DNA of 64,000 nucleotides from an uncultured Collinsella sp. (GCA_959599095.1 CAUGGC010000009.1:1-64000), one strand, 5' to 3'. Positions 1 to 8,116 are shown, counted from the stretch's first letter. Program-made: numbers and translations. The notes: generated by a model from the sequence alone, not told the origin.

Positions 1-45
1 ACGAGCGGGGGCTCCTGTCTTTTTAGTGCCCTCGGATTGGGTCAT
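1..45 (-). other. Possible start of a divergent gene running off the left edge
   Basis: Reading leftwards from base 45 there is an open frame beginning MTQSEGTKKTGAPAR. It continues off the window. No convincing ribosome binding site lies upstream: the preceding bases are the enolase-coding sequence itself. Only 15 codons are visible and the family is not recognisable. It may be a real gene fused to the broken enolase, or part of a misassembled contig end. Confidence 0.15.
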
Positions 46-50
46 AGTGT

Positions 51-953
51 CTGTACCAGTACCTGGGCGGCGTCAACGCTCACCTGCTGCCCACACCCAT
101 GATGAACATCCTCAACGGTGGCGTGCATGCCGACAACAACGTTGACTTCCAGGAGTTCATGATCATGCCTGTGGGTGCTCCGAGCTTTGCCGAGGGCCTG
201 CGCTGGTGCGCCGAGGTCTATCACACCCTCAAGGGCGTGCTGCACGAGGCCGGCCTTGGCGGCGGCGTGGGCGACGAGGGCGGTTTCGCGCCCAACCTCA
301 AAACCAATGCCGAACCGTTCGAGTACATTACCAAGGCCGTCGAGAAGGCTGGCTTTAAGCCCGGCGTCGACTTCATGTACGCCATGGACCCGGCGTCCAC
401 CGAGTTCTACAACGCCGAGACCGGTATGTACGAGCTCAAGGGCGAGGGCGTGGAGTACACGAGCGCCCAGATGGTCGATTACTGGGAGAAGCTCGTCGAC
501 ACCTATCCCATCATCTCCATCGAGGACGGCATGGCCGAGGAGGACTGGGACGGCTGGGTTGAGCTCACCCGTCGCATTGGCAACAAGGTGCAGCTGGTGG
601 GCGACGACCTGTTCGTTACCAACACCGAGCGCCTCAAGAAGGGCATCGAACTGGGCGCTGCCAACGCGATTCTAGTCAAGGTCAACCAGATCGGCACGCT
701 CACCGAGTCGCTCGAGGCCATCGAAACCGCCAAGGAGGCCGGCTATGCTTGCATCGTGAGCCACCGTTCCGGCGAGACCGAGGACTCCACGATCGCCGAC
801 CTGGTCGTGGGCGTCAACGCCGGCCAGATTAAGTCGGGCGCCCCGTGCCGCAGTGATCGCATCGCCAAGTATAACCAGCTCATCCGCATCGAGGACGAGC
901 TCGAGGGCAGCGCGCGCTACGCCGGCAAGTCTGCGTTCTACAACATCCGCTAG
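51..953 (+). CDS. eno: Enolase, C-terminal ~300 residues (5' end missing)
   Basis: Converts 2-phosphoglycerate to phosphoenolpyruvate in glycolysis. Enolase homology begins at LYQYLGG (base 51) and runs to the stop. Visible active-site segments are HADNNVDFQEFM, GDEGGFAPN, YAMDPAST, SIEDGMAEEDW, GDDLFVTN, ILVKVNQIGT and SHRSGETEDST, so all C-terminal catalytic residues are present. About 130 N-terminal residues are absent. In this frame bases 45-47 are a TAG stop, and no frame of bases 1-50 encodes enolase. This is either a contig-end misjoin or a true truncation. A terminator follows at 1026. Confidence 0.93.
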   Translation: MYQYLGGVNAHLLPTPMMNILNGGVHADNNVDFQEFMIMPVGAPSFAEGLRWCAEVYHTLKGVLHEAGLGGGVGDEGGFAPNLKTNAEPFEYITKAVEKAGFKPGVDFMYAMDPASTEFYNAETGMYELKGEGVEYTSAQMVDYWEKLVDTYPIISIEDGMAEEDWDGWVELTRRIGNKVQLVGDDLFVTNTERLKKGIELGAANAILVKVNQIGTLTESLEAIETAKEAGYACIVSHRSGETEDSTIADLVVGVNAGQIKSGAPCRSDRIAKYNQLIRIEDELEGSARYAGKSAFYNIR

Positions 954-1025
954 ACAGATGAGCCTGGCGGGGAGGGGGTGGACTCGGTTCCGCCCCGCCT
1001 TGCCCGGATGCCGCAAAGCACTATT

Positions 1026-1057
1026 GGCGCTGGGCCGTGTGGCTCAGCGCCTTTTTT
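1026..1057 (+). terminator. Intrinsic terminator after enolase
   Basis: GGCGCTGGGCC pairs with GGCTCAGCGCC around a GTGT loop, one G-T mismatch tolerated, followed by six T residues. Placed 72 bases after the enolase stop. Confidence 0.9.
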
Positions 1058-1148
1058 ATGTCGAGCAAAGGCTGGCGAAGGCGGTGCGGGCGCTCGTGCT
1101 ATAACTAAAGGACTTAGCGCAAACAAACCTCAACCGCACAAGGCGCAC

Positions 1149-1919
1149 ATGGATCAGATTTACGACAACAGGTACTATTCCGCCGGTTCGCGTGAGCCGT
1201 CGTCTCGTCGTGCGCATTCGGTGCAGCTTGGCGGGCCCGATTATACGGGCGCTGCCCGTCCCACGCATCGCACGGCAGGCAATTCGGACTCCCATGCTCA
1301 AATGAATATGTCGACGGACCGCCCGTCACGTTCGGCGCGCCCGACGCATGCTTCGCGTACGCAGCGCCCCTCGGCTCAAACGCACGAAAAGTCGACCAGG
1401 CCCTCAAGCCGTCTTTCCGGCTCGGACTTTATGCACTACGCCAACGACAACGCAGTGGTCAAGGCAATTTACGACTTTACCCACGGTCCTCAGCGAGGGC
1501 TATTCATCGGCATTGTCGTTGCCCTGGTGCTCGTGAGCCTGTATTTCCCTGTGCGCGATCTGTACGTGGCAAAGCGTTCGAGCGATATCTTGGCCAAGCA
1601 GGTCGAGATTCGTCAGCAATACAATGATGAGCTGCAAAAAAGCGTCGACAAACTGCTCTCGGAGGAGGGCATTAAGGACGCGGCGTCCGAGGACCTGGGC
1701 CTGGTGATGCCCGGCGAGACCAAGATTGACGTGCTGGGTCTGGATGACGATTCAGATTCGTCTTCGAGCAAGAAGTCGTCGAACGCCAAGAAGGCCAGCG
1801 AAGTTGCCAAGGAAATCGAAGAAGTCGGTAAGGACGCGCCGTGGTACATCCAGGCGCTCGACATGCTGTTTGGGTTTAACGGTGTCGAGGGCCAGGCGGT
1901 CGTGTCCAACGGCAAATAG
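1149..1919 (+). CDS. Septum formation initiator family protein (DivIC/FtsL-like)
   Basis: Predicted bitopic division protein of about 256 residues. The first ~95 residues are a disordered Arg/Ser/Thr-rich cytoplasmic tail. One transmembrane segment follows (GLFIGIVVALVLVSLYFP), then a coiled-coil-like stretch with ILAKQVEIRQQYNDELQ, the usual DivIC pattern. The C-terminus has a Ser/Asp/Lys-rich run. The ATG at 1149 is preferred: the frame stays open upstream, but that sequence includes the enolase terminator. The gene sits 19 bases before the Ppx/GppA gene, an arrangement common for divIC in actinobacteria. Confidence 0.75.
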   Translation: MDQIYDNRYYSAGSREPSSRRAHSVQLGGPDYTGAARPTHRTAGNSDSHAQMNMSTDRPSRSARPTHASRTQRPSAQTHEKSTRPSSRLSGSDFMHYANDNAVVKAIYDFTHGPQRGLFIGIVVALVLVSLYFPVRDLYVAKRSSDILAKQVEIRQQYNDELQKSVDKLLSEEGIKDAASEDLGLVMPGETKIDVLGLDDDSDSSSSKKSSNAKKASEVAKEIEEVGKDAPWYIQALDMLFGFNGVEGQAVVSNGK

Positions 1920-1938
1920 CGCCCGGAGGGGGGCCGCA

Positions 1939-2940
1939 ATGACAAATTGCAAACGCTATAAGGTGGCGGCGATCGACCTGGGAACGGTGTCGTCGCGACT
2001 GGTGTTGGCCCAGGTCGAGGGCGGGGCGATCGTGGAATCGTCCAAGCACACCGAGATTACCGATCTGGGCGAGGGCGTCGACGCGACGGGCCGCTTTTGC
2101 GAGGCGGCGGTCGAGCGCGTGCTCGCTGCATGCCGCATGTTTGTGGACGAGGCGCGTGCCTTTGGGGCCGCGTGCATTTGCACCACATGCACGAGCGCCG
2201 CGCGCGATGCATCCAATGCCGCCCTGCTGCTGGACGGCCTGCGTAAGCTGGGGCTCGAACCGCAGGTGATTCCGGGCGAGGTCGAGGCGCGCCTGACGTT
2301 TTTTGGCGTGGCGCACGACTTTGCCGGCGAGCGCATCATTGTTGCCGATTCGGGCGGCGGATCCACGGAACTCGCGACGGGCGTATACGCGCCGGAGCGC
2401 GGGGTCTTCGCGCTGGAGGGAACGCGTTCGCTGGACATTGGTTGCCGTCGTGTGACGGAGCGGTTTTTCTCGGCGCTGCCGCCAACGGACAGTGAACTTG
2501 CCGCCGCTGGCGCATGGGCGGGCGAGCAGTTCGGGGCTTACTTTGAGGGCCTGCCTGTCGACTTTGAGCGCGCCGAGCGCCTCGTCGCGGTGGGCGGTAC
2601 CGTTACCACGCTCGTGGCGCTGGTCCACGAACTGGAGCCGTACGACTCGAACTTTGTGCACCTGCGCGAGCTTTCGATGGAGCAGATCTCGGCCGCTATC
2701 GAGCGCATGTCTGCGTTGGATGTTGCAGGCATTGCCGCGTTGCCGGGCGTGCAGCCCAAGCGCGCGGGCGTGATTCTGGCCGGCGCCGTGGTGATCCGCG
2801 AGCTCATGCGTGCCGGCGGCTACGATGCGCTCACCGTAAGCGAGAACAGCCTCCTCGCCGGCATGGCCGCCACCATCAACGAGGTTCTCGACGGCGCGAC
2901 TCCCACCATCGCCTGGACCCCGAGCCTGAGTGCTCTTTAA
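1939..2940 (+). CDS. Ppx/GppA phosphatase family protein
   Basis: Exopolyphosphatase or guanosine pentaphosphate phosphatase of the ASKHA fold, 333 residues, the usual single-domain length. The N-terminus shows the phosphate-1 motif AAIDLGTVSSRLV. Further motifs are ADSGGGSTEL (phosphate 2) and VAVGGTVTTLVAL. The ATG at 1939 is chosen because GGAGGGGGG sits 8 bases upstream; the frame is open further upstream inside the preceding gene. Likely cotranscribed with the DivIC-like gene. Substrate, polyphosphate or pppGpp, cannot be told from sequence alone. Confidence 0.88.
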   Translation: MTNCKRYKVAAIDLGTVSSRLVLAQVEGGAIVESSKHTEITDLGEGVDATGRFCEAAVERVLAACRMFVDEARAFGAACICTTCTSAARDASNAALLLDGLRKLGLEPQVIPGEVEARLTFFGVAHDFAGERIIVADSGGGSTELATGVYAPERGVFALEGTRSLDIGCRRVTERFFSALPPTDSELAAAGAWAGEQFGAYFEGLPVDFERAERLVAVGGTVTTLVALVHELEPYDSNFVHLRELSMEQISAAIERMSALDVAGIAALPGVQPKRAGVILAGAVVIRELMRAGGYDALTVSENSLLAGMAATINEVLDGATPTIAWTPSLSAL

Positions 2941-2953
2941 CCGTCTTCCTCTG

Positions 2954-3020
2954 AGTTGCGGTGAAATAGTTCCTAAATAAGCTGGTAAACGGTATAAACA
3001 GGATCTATTCCACCGCAACT
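2954..3020. repeat. 67-bp inverted-repeat element, family AGTTGCGGTGAAATAG, copy 1
   Basis: Starts AGTTGCGGTGAAATAG and ends CTATTCCACCGCAACT, so the two 16-bp ends are inverted with one mismatch. The middle 35 bases are unrelated to those of the second copy at 38214-38280, which is also exactly 67 bp. Non-coding, lying 14 bases after the Ppx/GppA stop. Confidence 0.85.
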
Positions 3021-3025
3021 TAGAG

Positions 3026-3107
3026 CCCCACCGGCGTGTAAAAGAAACGAGCCCGCATCCCTGGGGGACACGAGCTCGTAAACAATACATGGTAGGGGCG
3101 GTGGGAC
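3026..3107. repeat. Direct repeat: tRNA-Leu 3' end plus terminator, copy 1
   Basis: About 82 bp nearly identical to 3222-3303. It contains the terminator hairpin of the neighbouring tRNA-Leu and then the last 18 bases of that tRNA gene (TGGTAGGGGCGGTGGGAC on the plus strand). The tRNA body is missing here, although GTCTGCGTAT just after it resembles part of the tRNA D-arm/anticodon side. The two copies are 196 bp apart. Confidence 0.85.
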
Positions 3108-3221
3108 GTCTGCGTATTTGCTGCGCAAATACGCACCGGCTTCGGCCGCCTGTCGGCGCCCTCGCCGGCTCGCTACGGACGCTGCGCGTCCGCTTAACGC
3201 TCGCCCCCTCGCGGGTTCGAG
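3108..3221. other. Hairpin-rich spacer between the tRNA-end repeats
   Basis: No gene. It has the hairpin GCGTATTTG-CTGCG-CAAATACGC near 3111-3133, GGACGCTGCGCGTCC near 3178-3192, and several GCCGGC-type inversions. At 3211-3227 GCGGGTTCGAGTCCCGC looks like a T-arm of a tRNA on the plus strand with no recognisable tRNA body. Confidence 0.5.
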
Positions 3222-3303
3222 TCCCGCCGGCATCTTAAAGAAACGAGCCCGCATCCCCGGGGGACACGAGCTCGTAAAAGCCAAATGGTAGGGGCGGTGG
3301 GAC
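3222..3303. repeat. Direct repeat: tRNA-Leu 3' end plus terminator, copy 2
   Basis: This is the native copy. It overlaps the 3' end of the intact tRNA-Leu gene and its terminator. It matches 3026-3107 with a handful of substitutions. Confidence 0.85.
3234..3275 (-). terminator. Terminator of tRNA-Leu
   Basis: On the minus strand ACGAGC pairs with GGCTCGT around a GC-rich loop and is followed by TTTCTTT. It lies 10 bases beyond the CCA end of the tRNA. Confidence 0.7.
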
Positions 3304-3370
3304 TCGAACCCACAATCCTTGCGGCGAGAGATTTTAAGTCTCCTGCGTATGCCAATTCCGCCACGCCCCC
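3286..3370 (-). tRNA. tRNA-Leu (anticodon UAA)
   Basis: On the minus strand: acceptor GGGGGCG, D-arm with GCGGAATTGGCA, anticodon arm GAGA-CTTAAAA-TCTC giving anticodon TAA, and a long variable arm as expected for leucine tRNAs. The T-arm is GTGGGTTCGAGTCCCAC and the 3' end ACCA is encoded. The acceptor closes with a G1-U72 wobble. Confidence 0.96.
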
Positions 3371-3401
3371 GTGAGACTAGAAGTCTAGCACAAGCCGTCC
3401 G

Positions 3402-4025
3402 TTACGCGTTGACGGCCATCGAGTGTTGGCCCGACTTCTCCAGGAACTCCTGGAACTTGGCTTCGTCGCCCTTGTTCTGGTATTGCAAGGCCAGCAGGTA
3501 CTCCAGGCGGCAGCGCTTGACCGGGTCGTCGCCGGCCTCCTCGAGCATGCGCTCCAGCTCGGGAATGTCGTTGTGGCGCTTGAGGATCATCGTGTCGTAC
3601 ATCAGCTGACACTCGTGTGCAACCGCTTCGGCTTGACCGCCCTCAAAGCCCTTGATCTCGTGCAACAGCTCCTTGGACTTTTTGCGGTCCTCCTGGCCAA
3701 CGTAGTAGTTAAAGGCCTTAATTACCAGGTCGACACGCTGCATCTTGGGGAGGTTGAGTCCCAGCAGCAGGTCGAACATCTCGTCGGCGCGCTTATGGTC
3801 CTCGCGCAACAGATAGGAGTTCAGGCGCAGGTAGTCGCGGTTATAGCGCGGGTACAGCATGCTGGTGAGTTTGGCGTCGAGCAAACGATCGAACTCGTCC
3901 CACTGCTTGGCAGCCATAAGCTGCTGCAAGCGCTTGAACGTGGTGCGTTTTTTGACGCTAAAGAACACCGACACGGCGATGCAGATGATAACGACGGCGG
4001 TCCAGAGGGTGCGGGAATCGGGCAT
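3402..4025 (-). CDS. Membrane-anchored helical-repeat protein, 207 residues (unknown function)
   Basis: Residues 5-24 form one N-terminal transmembrane segment (LWTAVVIICIAVSVFFSV). The rest is soluble and all-helical, with TPR-like spacing of Ala/Leu/Tyr positions (YLRLNSYLLREDHKRADEM, IKAFNYYVGQEDRKKSKEL). It has a paralogue of exactly the same length at 61786-62409, inside the PTS operon. The two align without gaps over at least 80 residues, sharing LLDxKL, YLR, AFNxY and DRK. The product is probably a membrane-tethered protein-interaction scaffold. No catalytic motif was seen. Confidence 0.75.
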   Translation of the reverse strand: MPDSRTLWTAVVIICIAVSVFFSVKKRTTFKRLQQLMAAKQWDEFDRLLDAKLTSMLYPRYNRDYLRLNSYLLREDHKRADEMFDLLLGLNLPKMQRVDLVIKAFNYYVGQEDRKKSKELLHEIKGFEGGQAEAVAHECQLMYDTMILKRHNDIPELERMLEEAGDDPVKRCRLEYLLALQYQNKGDEAKFQEFLEKSGQHSMAVNA

Positions 4026-4188
4026 ATTGGGGTCCTTAGTCGCTCATAAAGCGAGCGGTATGACAACACGTACTAGATGTATTATACGCAGCGCGCAAGC
4101 AAACTGGCATAAAAGTGCATCGAGGCCGAGCGCCATCGCTCGCTGCGGTACACTTACCTAAAGTAAACCATGAAGGGAGACATTACCT

Positions 4189-4476
4189 ATGAAGAAGATC
4201 GTTTTGGCTTGCGGTGCTGGCGCTGCTACTTCCACGCTCGTTGCCCAGAAGGTCGCCACCTTGCTCGACGCCAACGGTTACGCCGACAAGTACGAGATCG
4301 TGCAGTGCGCCATCTCCGAGGCCAAGGACTACTGCGACGAGGGCGCCGACCTGCTGATCGCCACCACCGTTGCCCCCGAGGGCCTCACCTGCCCGTACGT
4401 GAGCGGCGTGCCCTTCATGACCGGCATGAACCGCGTCGCTGCCGAGAAGGCCGTTCTCGACGTCATGGCTCAGTAG
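4189..4476 (+). CDS. PTS sugar transporter EIIB, galactitol type, orphan
   Basis: A stand-alone 95-residue EIIB. The phospho-acceptor Cys8 sits in the motif VLACGAGAATS typical of GatB-like subunits, followed by a Rossmann-like alpha/beta pattern. AAGGGAG lies 12 bases before the ATG. No matching EIIA or EIIC gene is adjacent. The next gene, 11 bases after the stop, is a VOC protein. It may serve a permease elsewhere or act in regulation. Confidence 0.85.
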   Translation: MKKIVLACGAGAATSTLVAQKVATLLDANGYADKYEIVQCAISEAKDYCDEGADLLIATTVAPEGLTCPYVSGVPFMTGMNRVAAEKAVLDVMAQ

Positions 4477-4487
4477 GCACTGCCTGT

Positions 4488-4862
4488 ATGAGTGAGCAGA
4501 ACGCCAACCCGGTCGAGCTCTTTGGCATGCGCGTTGCCCATGTGGGCATTAACGCCGCCGACCCGGCAGACGCCCTGGAGATCGCGGAGCTGTTCTCGAC
4601 GATGATGGGCCTGCCCGTCATCGAGACCCCGGTTTCGTACTTTAACGATTCGCTGGTCGAGGTCATGAAACAGAACGGTCGTGGCACCAAGGGCCACATT
4701 GGCTTTGCCGTCAACGACATCGATGCGGCCGAGAAGTGGTTTGCCGAGCGCGGGCTCGAGGTCAACGAGGAGTCGCGCGTGCTGCTGCCCGACGGCGGCA
4801 CCAAGCTCGTGTACTTTAAGCGCGAGTTCGCCGGCTTCGCCGTGCATCTGTGCCGCGAGTAG
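4488..4862 (+). CDS. VOC (glyoxalase/bleomycin-resistance fold) family protein
   Basis: A 124-residue single-module VOC protein: FGMRVAHVGINAADP at the start of the first beta-alpha-beta unit, FSTMMGLPVIETPVSYFND in the middle, GTKGHIGFAVNDIDAAEKWF for the second unit, and FAVHLCRE at the end. Such proteins are usually metal-dependent lyases or isomerases acting as dimers. The start at 4488 follows the EIIB stop by 11 bases, so the two are probably one transcript. The substrate is unknown. Confidence 0.8.
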   Translation: MSEQNANPVELFGMRVAHVGINAADPADALEIAELFSTMMGLPVIETPVSYFNDSLVEVMKQNGRGTKGHIGFAVNDIDAAEKWFAERGLEVNEESRVLLPDGGTKLVYFKREFAGFAVHLCRE

Positions 4863-4886
4863 CGCACAAGCTGCCATAGCTAGCAA

Positions 4887-4922
4887 AAAGGGATAGGGCC
4901 GCGTGGCCCTATCCCTTTATTT
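4887..4922. terminator. Bidirectional terminator between convergent genes
   Basis: A perfect 14-bp stem AAAGGGATAGGGCC / GGCCCTATCCCTTT with loop GCGT. It lies between the VOC gene and the convergent histidine kinase gene and can serve both. Confidence 0.85.
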
Positions 4923-4937
4923 ATGCCGAGGGGCTTC

Positions 4938-6233
4938 CTACCGCGGCAGGCGAATCGTAAAGCGGCTGCCGACGCCCTCGACCGAGGTCACGCCGATGAC
5001 GCCGCCATGGCTATCGACGATCCACTTGGCAATGGCAAGCCCCAGACCCGAGCCCTGCGCGCCGGCATCGCGTGCGTTGTCGGCGCGGTAGAACCGTTCA
5101 AACGCGTGAGCTGCGGATTCCTGGTTCATGCCGATGCCCTCGTCCTCAACACTTATGTCGATCGTGCCCGCGCCCGCATCCGGCGTTATGCCAAATGTGA
5201 CGGTCGTTCCCGCATCCGAGTACTTGGCGGCGTTTTGCACGATCACACGCAGGGCTTGCTTCACGAGCGCCACGTCGACGGGCGCATCGCAGCGCGGGTC
5301 GCTGACAAGCGCGGCGTCGTATGCCAGCTGATACGTGTGCGCGGTATCGATCATCTGCGATTCCTCGCATACCTCGCCGACCAGTGCGGCCAGGTTGGTA
5401 TCCGCACGCCGCAGGACCGTGCGTCCGGCATCGCCGCGCGCCAAAAACAGCAGCTGCTCCACGAGCTCCTGCATGTGCTCGCTTTCGGCCTTGAGGGACG
5501 CGATGGATTCTGCCAGCACGTCCGGGTCGTCTTTGCCCCAGCGGTCGAGCATGTTTACGTAGCCCTGAATCACCGCGATGGGCGTGCGCAGCTCGTGGCT
5601 TGCATCGTTGACAAAGCGCATCTGCTGCAGCTTGGCCTCTTGCATCTGGCGCAGTAGGCGGTTGAGTGCGACCTCGATGCTCGCCAGGTCGGCATCGCCG
5701 GTGGTGACGCTTGGTGAGTCGACGCTTGCGCGCACGATGGCCTGCTCCAGCGTTTCCATCTTGCCGCCGGAGAGCTGCATGCGGCCGAGCTCGTCCACGC
5801 GCAAGGCCAGATCGTTGAGAGGCGCCATGGTGCGGCGTACGCGCCTCGCGCCGCCGAGCATGTTGAGTACGCTGATGACCTGCCAACCCACAACGGCAAG
5901 GTAGAGAGGCCATAACGTGACGAGGTCCTGTGCGAGGGGGAAAGTCTTGGTGGTACGCGCAAACTCGACGGTATAAGTGAGCGTTGTCAGGTCCCAGCCG
6001 CGCGCGGGCTTCAGCGACATGCCGCGAACGGTGGCGCTGGGGATCCATCCTGCGGTAAACGCGCCGTCGGGCAGCGTCTGGTTGTATCCATAGACGAGGA
6101 TCGCCGCCGCAATAACCAACAGCAACAGATCGAGCCAGACGTAGCTCATCAAGCGGCGCCACATATAGCTCCAGTTGATGGCGCGGGCGATGGATGTGAC
6201 GCGCTTGGCCTCGGCGTTACGCACGGCAGACAT
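4938..6233 (-). CDS. Sensor histidine kinase
   Basis: A 431-residue transmembrane kinase. TM1 is at about 31-49 and TM2 at about 107-125, with a ~57-residue extracellular loop between them. A HAMP-like linker comes next, then the H-box SHELRTP with His213, an N-box (VIVQNAAKYSD), a G1 box (VEDEGIGMNQES) and a G2 box (GSGLGLAIAKW). The ATG at 6233 overlaps the 3' end of the response regulator gene by 17 bases, so the two are translationally coupled. The signal is unknown. Confidence 0.93.
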   Translation of the reverse strand: MSAVRNAEAKRVTSIARAINWSYMWRRLMSYVWLDLLLLVIAAAILVYGYNQTLPDGAFTAGWIPSATVRGMSLKPARGWDLTTLTYTVEFARTTKTFPLAQDLVTLWPLYLAVVGWQVISVLNMLGGARRVRRTMAPLNDLALRVDELGRMQLSGGKMETLEQAIVRASVDSPSVTTGDADLASIEVALNRLLRQMQEAKLQQMRFVNDASHELRTPIAVIQGYVNMLDRWGKDDPDVLAESIASLKAESEHMQELVEQLLFLARGDAGRTVLRRADTNLAALVGEVCEESQMIDTAHTYQLAYDAALVSDPRCDAPVDVALVKQALRVIVQNAAKYSDAGTTVTFGITPDAGAGTIDISVEDEGIGMNQESAAHAFERFYRADNARDAGAQGSGLGLAIAKWIVDSHGGVIGVTSVEGVGSRFTIRLPR

Positions 6234-7002
6234 AGCCCACCCCGCGCACGGTTTGGATGATTCGGGCGCCGCCGGCGTCTTCGATCTTGGCACGCAGGTG
6301 CGCGATGTGCACGTCGACGTTGTTGGTGTCGCCCACGTATTCGTAGCCCAGCGCCTCGTGCGCGATGCGCTCGCGCGTGAGCACGGTCTCGGCATGCTCC
6401 ATAAGCAGGGCGAGGACGTCGAACTCGCGGGCCGTGAGCGCGATGGGCGAGCCGCCGACCGTGACTTCGCGGCGGTCGGAATCGAGCACAACCGATCCCA
6501 CGGTGAGCGTAGCGGGGGAGAGCGAGGCGGAAGCCTGGGCCGAGTCGCTGACCGGGGGTATCGCACCGGCGCCGACGCCCGCACCGGCCGCCATGCCCGT
6601 CCCGGCGCCGGCGCCGCCAACGCCCGAAGCCGCCCGCACGGCCTCCGAGCGCTTCAACGCCACGCGGATCCGTGCGAACAGCTCCTCAATCGCAAACGGC
6701 TTGGTCAGGTAATCGTCGGCACCGGCATCGAGCCCGGCCACCTTGTCCATCACGGCATCGCGCGCGGTGACCATGATCACCGGCACATCCTTGTGCTTGC
6801 GTACGCGCCGCAGCACTTCCATGCCGTTGAGCTGCGGCAACAGCACATCGAGCAGAATCAAATCGTAGTCGCGTTCCAGCGCCAGGTCCACGGCGGTGCG
6901 GCCGTCGGCGGCATGTTCCACCTGGTAGCCCTCGTGCTCCAGCTCGAGCGTCACAAAGCGGGCGATTTTCTCCTCGTCCTCTACGATCAGGATCCGTGCC
7001 AT
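6217..7002 (-). CDS. OmpR/PhoB-family response regulator
   Basis: A 261-residue DNA-binding regulator: receiver domain 1-115 with phospho-acceptor Asp52 and Lys101, and winged-helix domain from about 168 ending RIIQTVRGVGYVCRA. Between them is an unusually long Ala/Gly/Ser-rich linker (about 122-163). It pairs with the kinase encoded downstream and overlaps its gene. The start is supported by the canonical MARILIVEDEE N-terminus. Confidence 0.94.
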   Translation of the reverse strand: MARILIVEDEEKIARFVTLELEHEGYQVEHAADGRTAVDLALERDYDLILLDVLLPQLNGMEVLRRVRKHKDVPVIMVTARDAVMDKVAGLDAGADDYLTKPFAIEELFARIRVALKRSEAVRAASGVGGAGAGTGMAAGAGVGAGAIPPVSDSAQASASLSPATLTVGSVVLDSDRREVTVGGSPIALTAREFDVLALLMEHAETVLTRERIAHEALGYEYVGDTNNVDVHIAHLRAKIEDAGGARIIQTVRGVGYVCRA

Positions 7003-7020
7003 GCGTGCCCCCGTCTGCGA

Positions 7021-7563
7021 TTACTTGTCGTCGTTCAGATTTTGCTTGATGTCGTCCGCGGCATCGGCAGCGTGATTCATAAGGTTGTTGATGCTGCCGG
7101 GCACGTCGCCGTCGCTGTCGATGCGGTAGCGCATGCCAAAGAACAGACCAATCAGCATCAGCCATATCGTGGCGCCCCAGGCAAACAGGGCGACGATGGG
7201 AATCAGGATGGGGATGTTGAGGATGATCGCATCGCGGCGCGTGGCGATAAACTTGGTGTCCAGGCTCAGGCGGAAGAGCTTTTTGAGGTACTCCCACACA
7301 CTGTCCATCTTCTTGGAGAAGTCGGTCTTTTCGCTCGACTTTTCGTAGGCTGCCTGCGCGGCGACCATCTCGGCCGAGGGCTCATCGGCTGGCGCGGACT
7401 CGGTGGCGGCGTGCGCCGACGTGGTCTGGGTCTTGCCCTGCGACTCGAGCCAAATGATGGCGTCCAAAACGTTGCCGTCGGCGGCGTCGAGCGCGGCCTT
7501 GGCATCGGTGTAGCTCACATTGCACTTGGTGCGGATGGTTTCAACTTTTTCGAGGTCGTCCAT
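7021..7563 (-). CDS. UBA-like plus DUF4342 membrane protein
   Basis: 180 residues. Residues 1-42 form a UBA/TS-N-like helical module (VETIRTKCNVSYTDAKAALDA, then AIIWLESQGK). A polar Ala/Glu-rich linker follows, then a DUF4342-type region with one hydrophobic hairpin (ILNIPILIPIVALFAWGATI, then WLMLIGLFFG). The family's function is not known. It lies 18 bases upstream of the response regulator gene on the same strand, so it may belong to the same transcript and be connected with envelope sensing. Confidence 0.8.
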   Translation of the reverse strand: MDDLEKVETIRTKCNVSYTDAKAALDAADGNVLDAIIWLESQGKTQTTSAHAATESAPADEPSAEMVAAQAAYEKSSEKTDFSKKMDSVWEYLKKLFRLSLDTKFIATRRDAIILNIPILIPIVALFAWGATIWLMLIGLFFGMRYRIDSDGDVPGSINNLMNHAADAADDIKQNLNDDK

Positions 7564-7773
7564 GACCTGTCCTTTCGTTCGATGGGCGCGACGCTGGGCG
7601 ATTTGCCCGGGCGCGAGCGTTGCGTTCGGCGGCCTGCGTGGCGCCGCCTCGCCCTTGGTCGAACTCTATAGTGCAGGTTATAGATTAAGCGATTCTTGAG
7701 CCAAGATTAATGTTGGATGAGTTTTTGCACGGCGGTGGGGAAGGGAGAGGTGTCTTTTTGGATGGCTAGCAGC

Positions 7774-7955
7774 GAGGTCTAATACTTTTCCCGAGAAGTG
7801 AACGAGCTAAAACGGACCCCCGAAGCATCGACACTTTAAAGGTGCCGTTTCCCGCGGTTTCAATGCTGAAATCCCACGATTTTGCCGCCGAAAAATGCGG
7901 CTGTTTCAGGGGTCCAAAAACAGCCGTTCACTTCTCGGGAAAAATATTAGACCTC
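7774..7955. mobile_element. 182-bp palindromic (MITE-like) element
   Basis: Its 31-bp ends (GAGGTCTAATACTTTTCCCG... and the inverse) match at 30 of 31 positions, and the match resumes inside at GGACCCC/GGGGTCC. The interior is GC-rich and non-coding with further hairpins. No transposase lies nearby. It occupies the middle of the 553-bp gap 7564-8116; the remainder holds the 5' region of the DUF4342 gene and nothing else recognisable. Confidence 0.8.
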
Positions 7956-8116
7956 GATAGCGGGGGATGGGGTGCCGGTGCAAAACGGCGTCAAGGGTTG
8001 GTCGAGCAGGCGGTTTCCCCATGGATGTCCGCACGGCATGTGACACTTAACCTGCCGTCCTGCTCTGCCGCGGCGGCGCGAATTCAAGCAACGACTCTCT
8101 AAGGAGCTCGATACCA

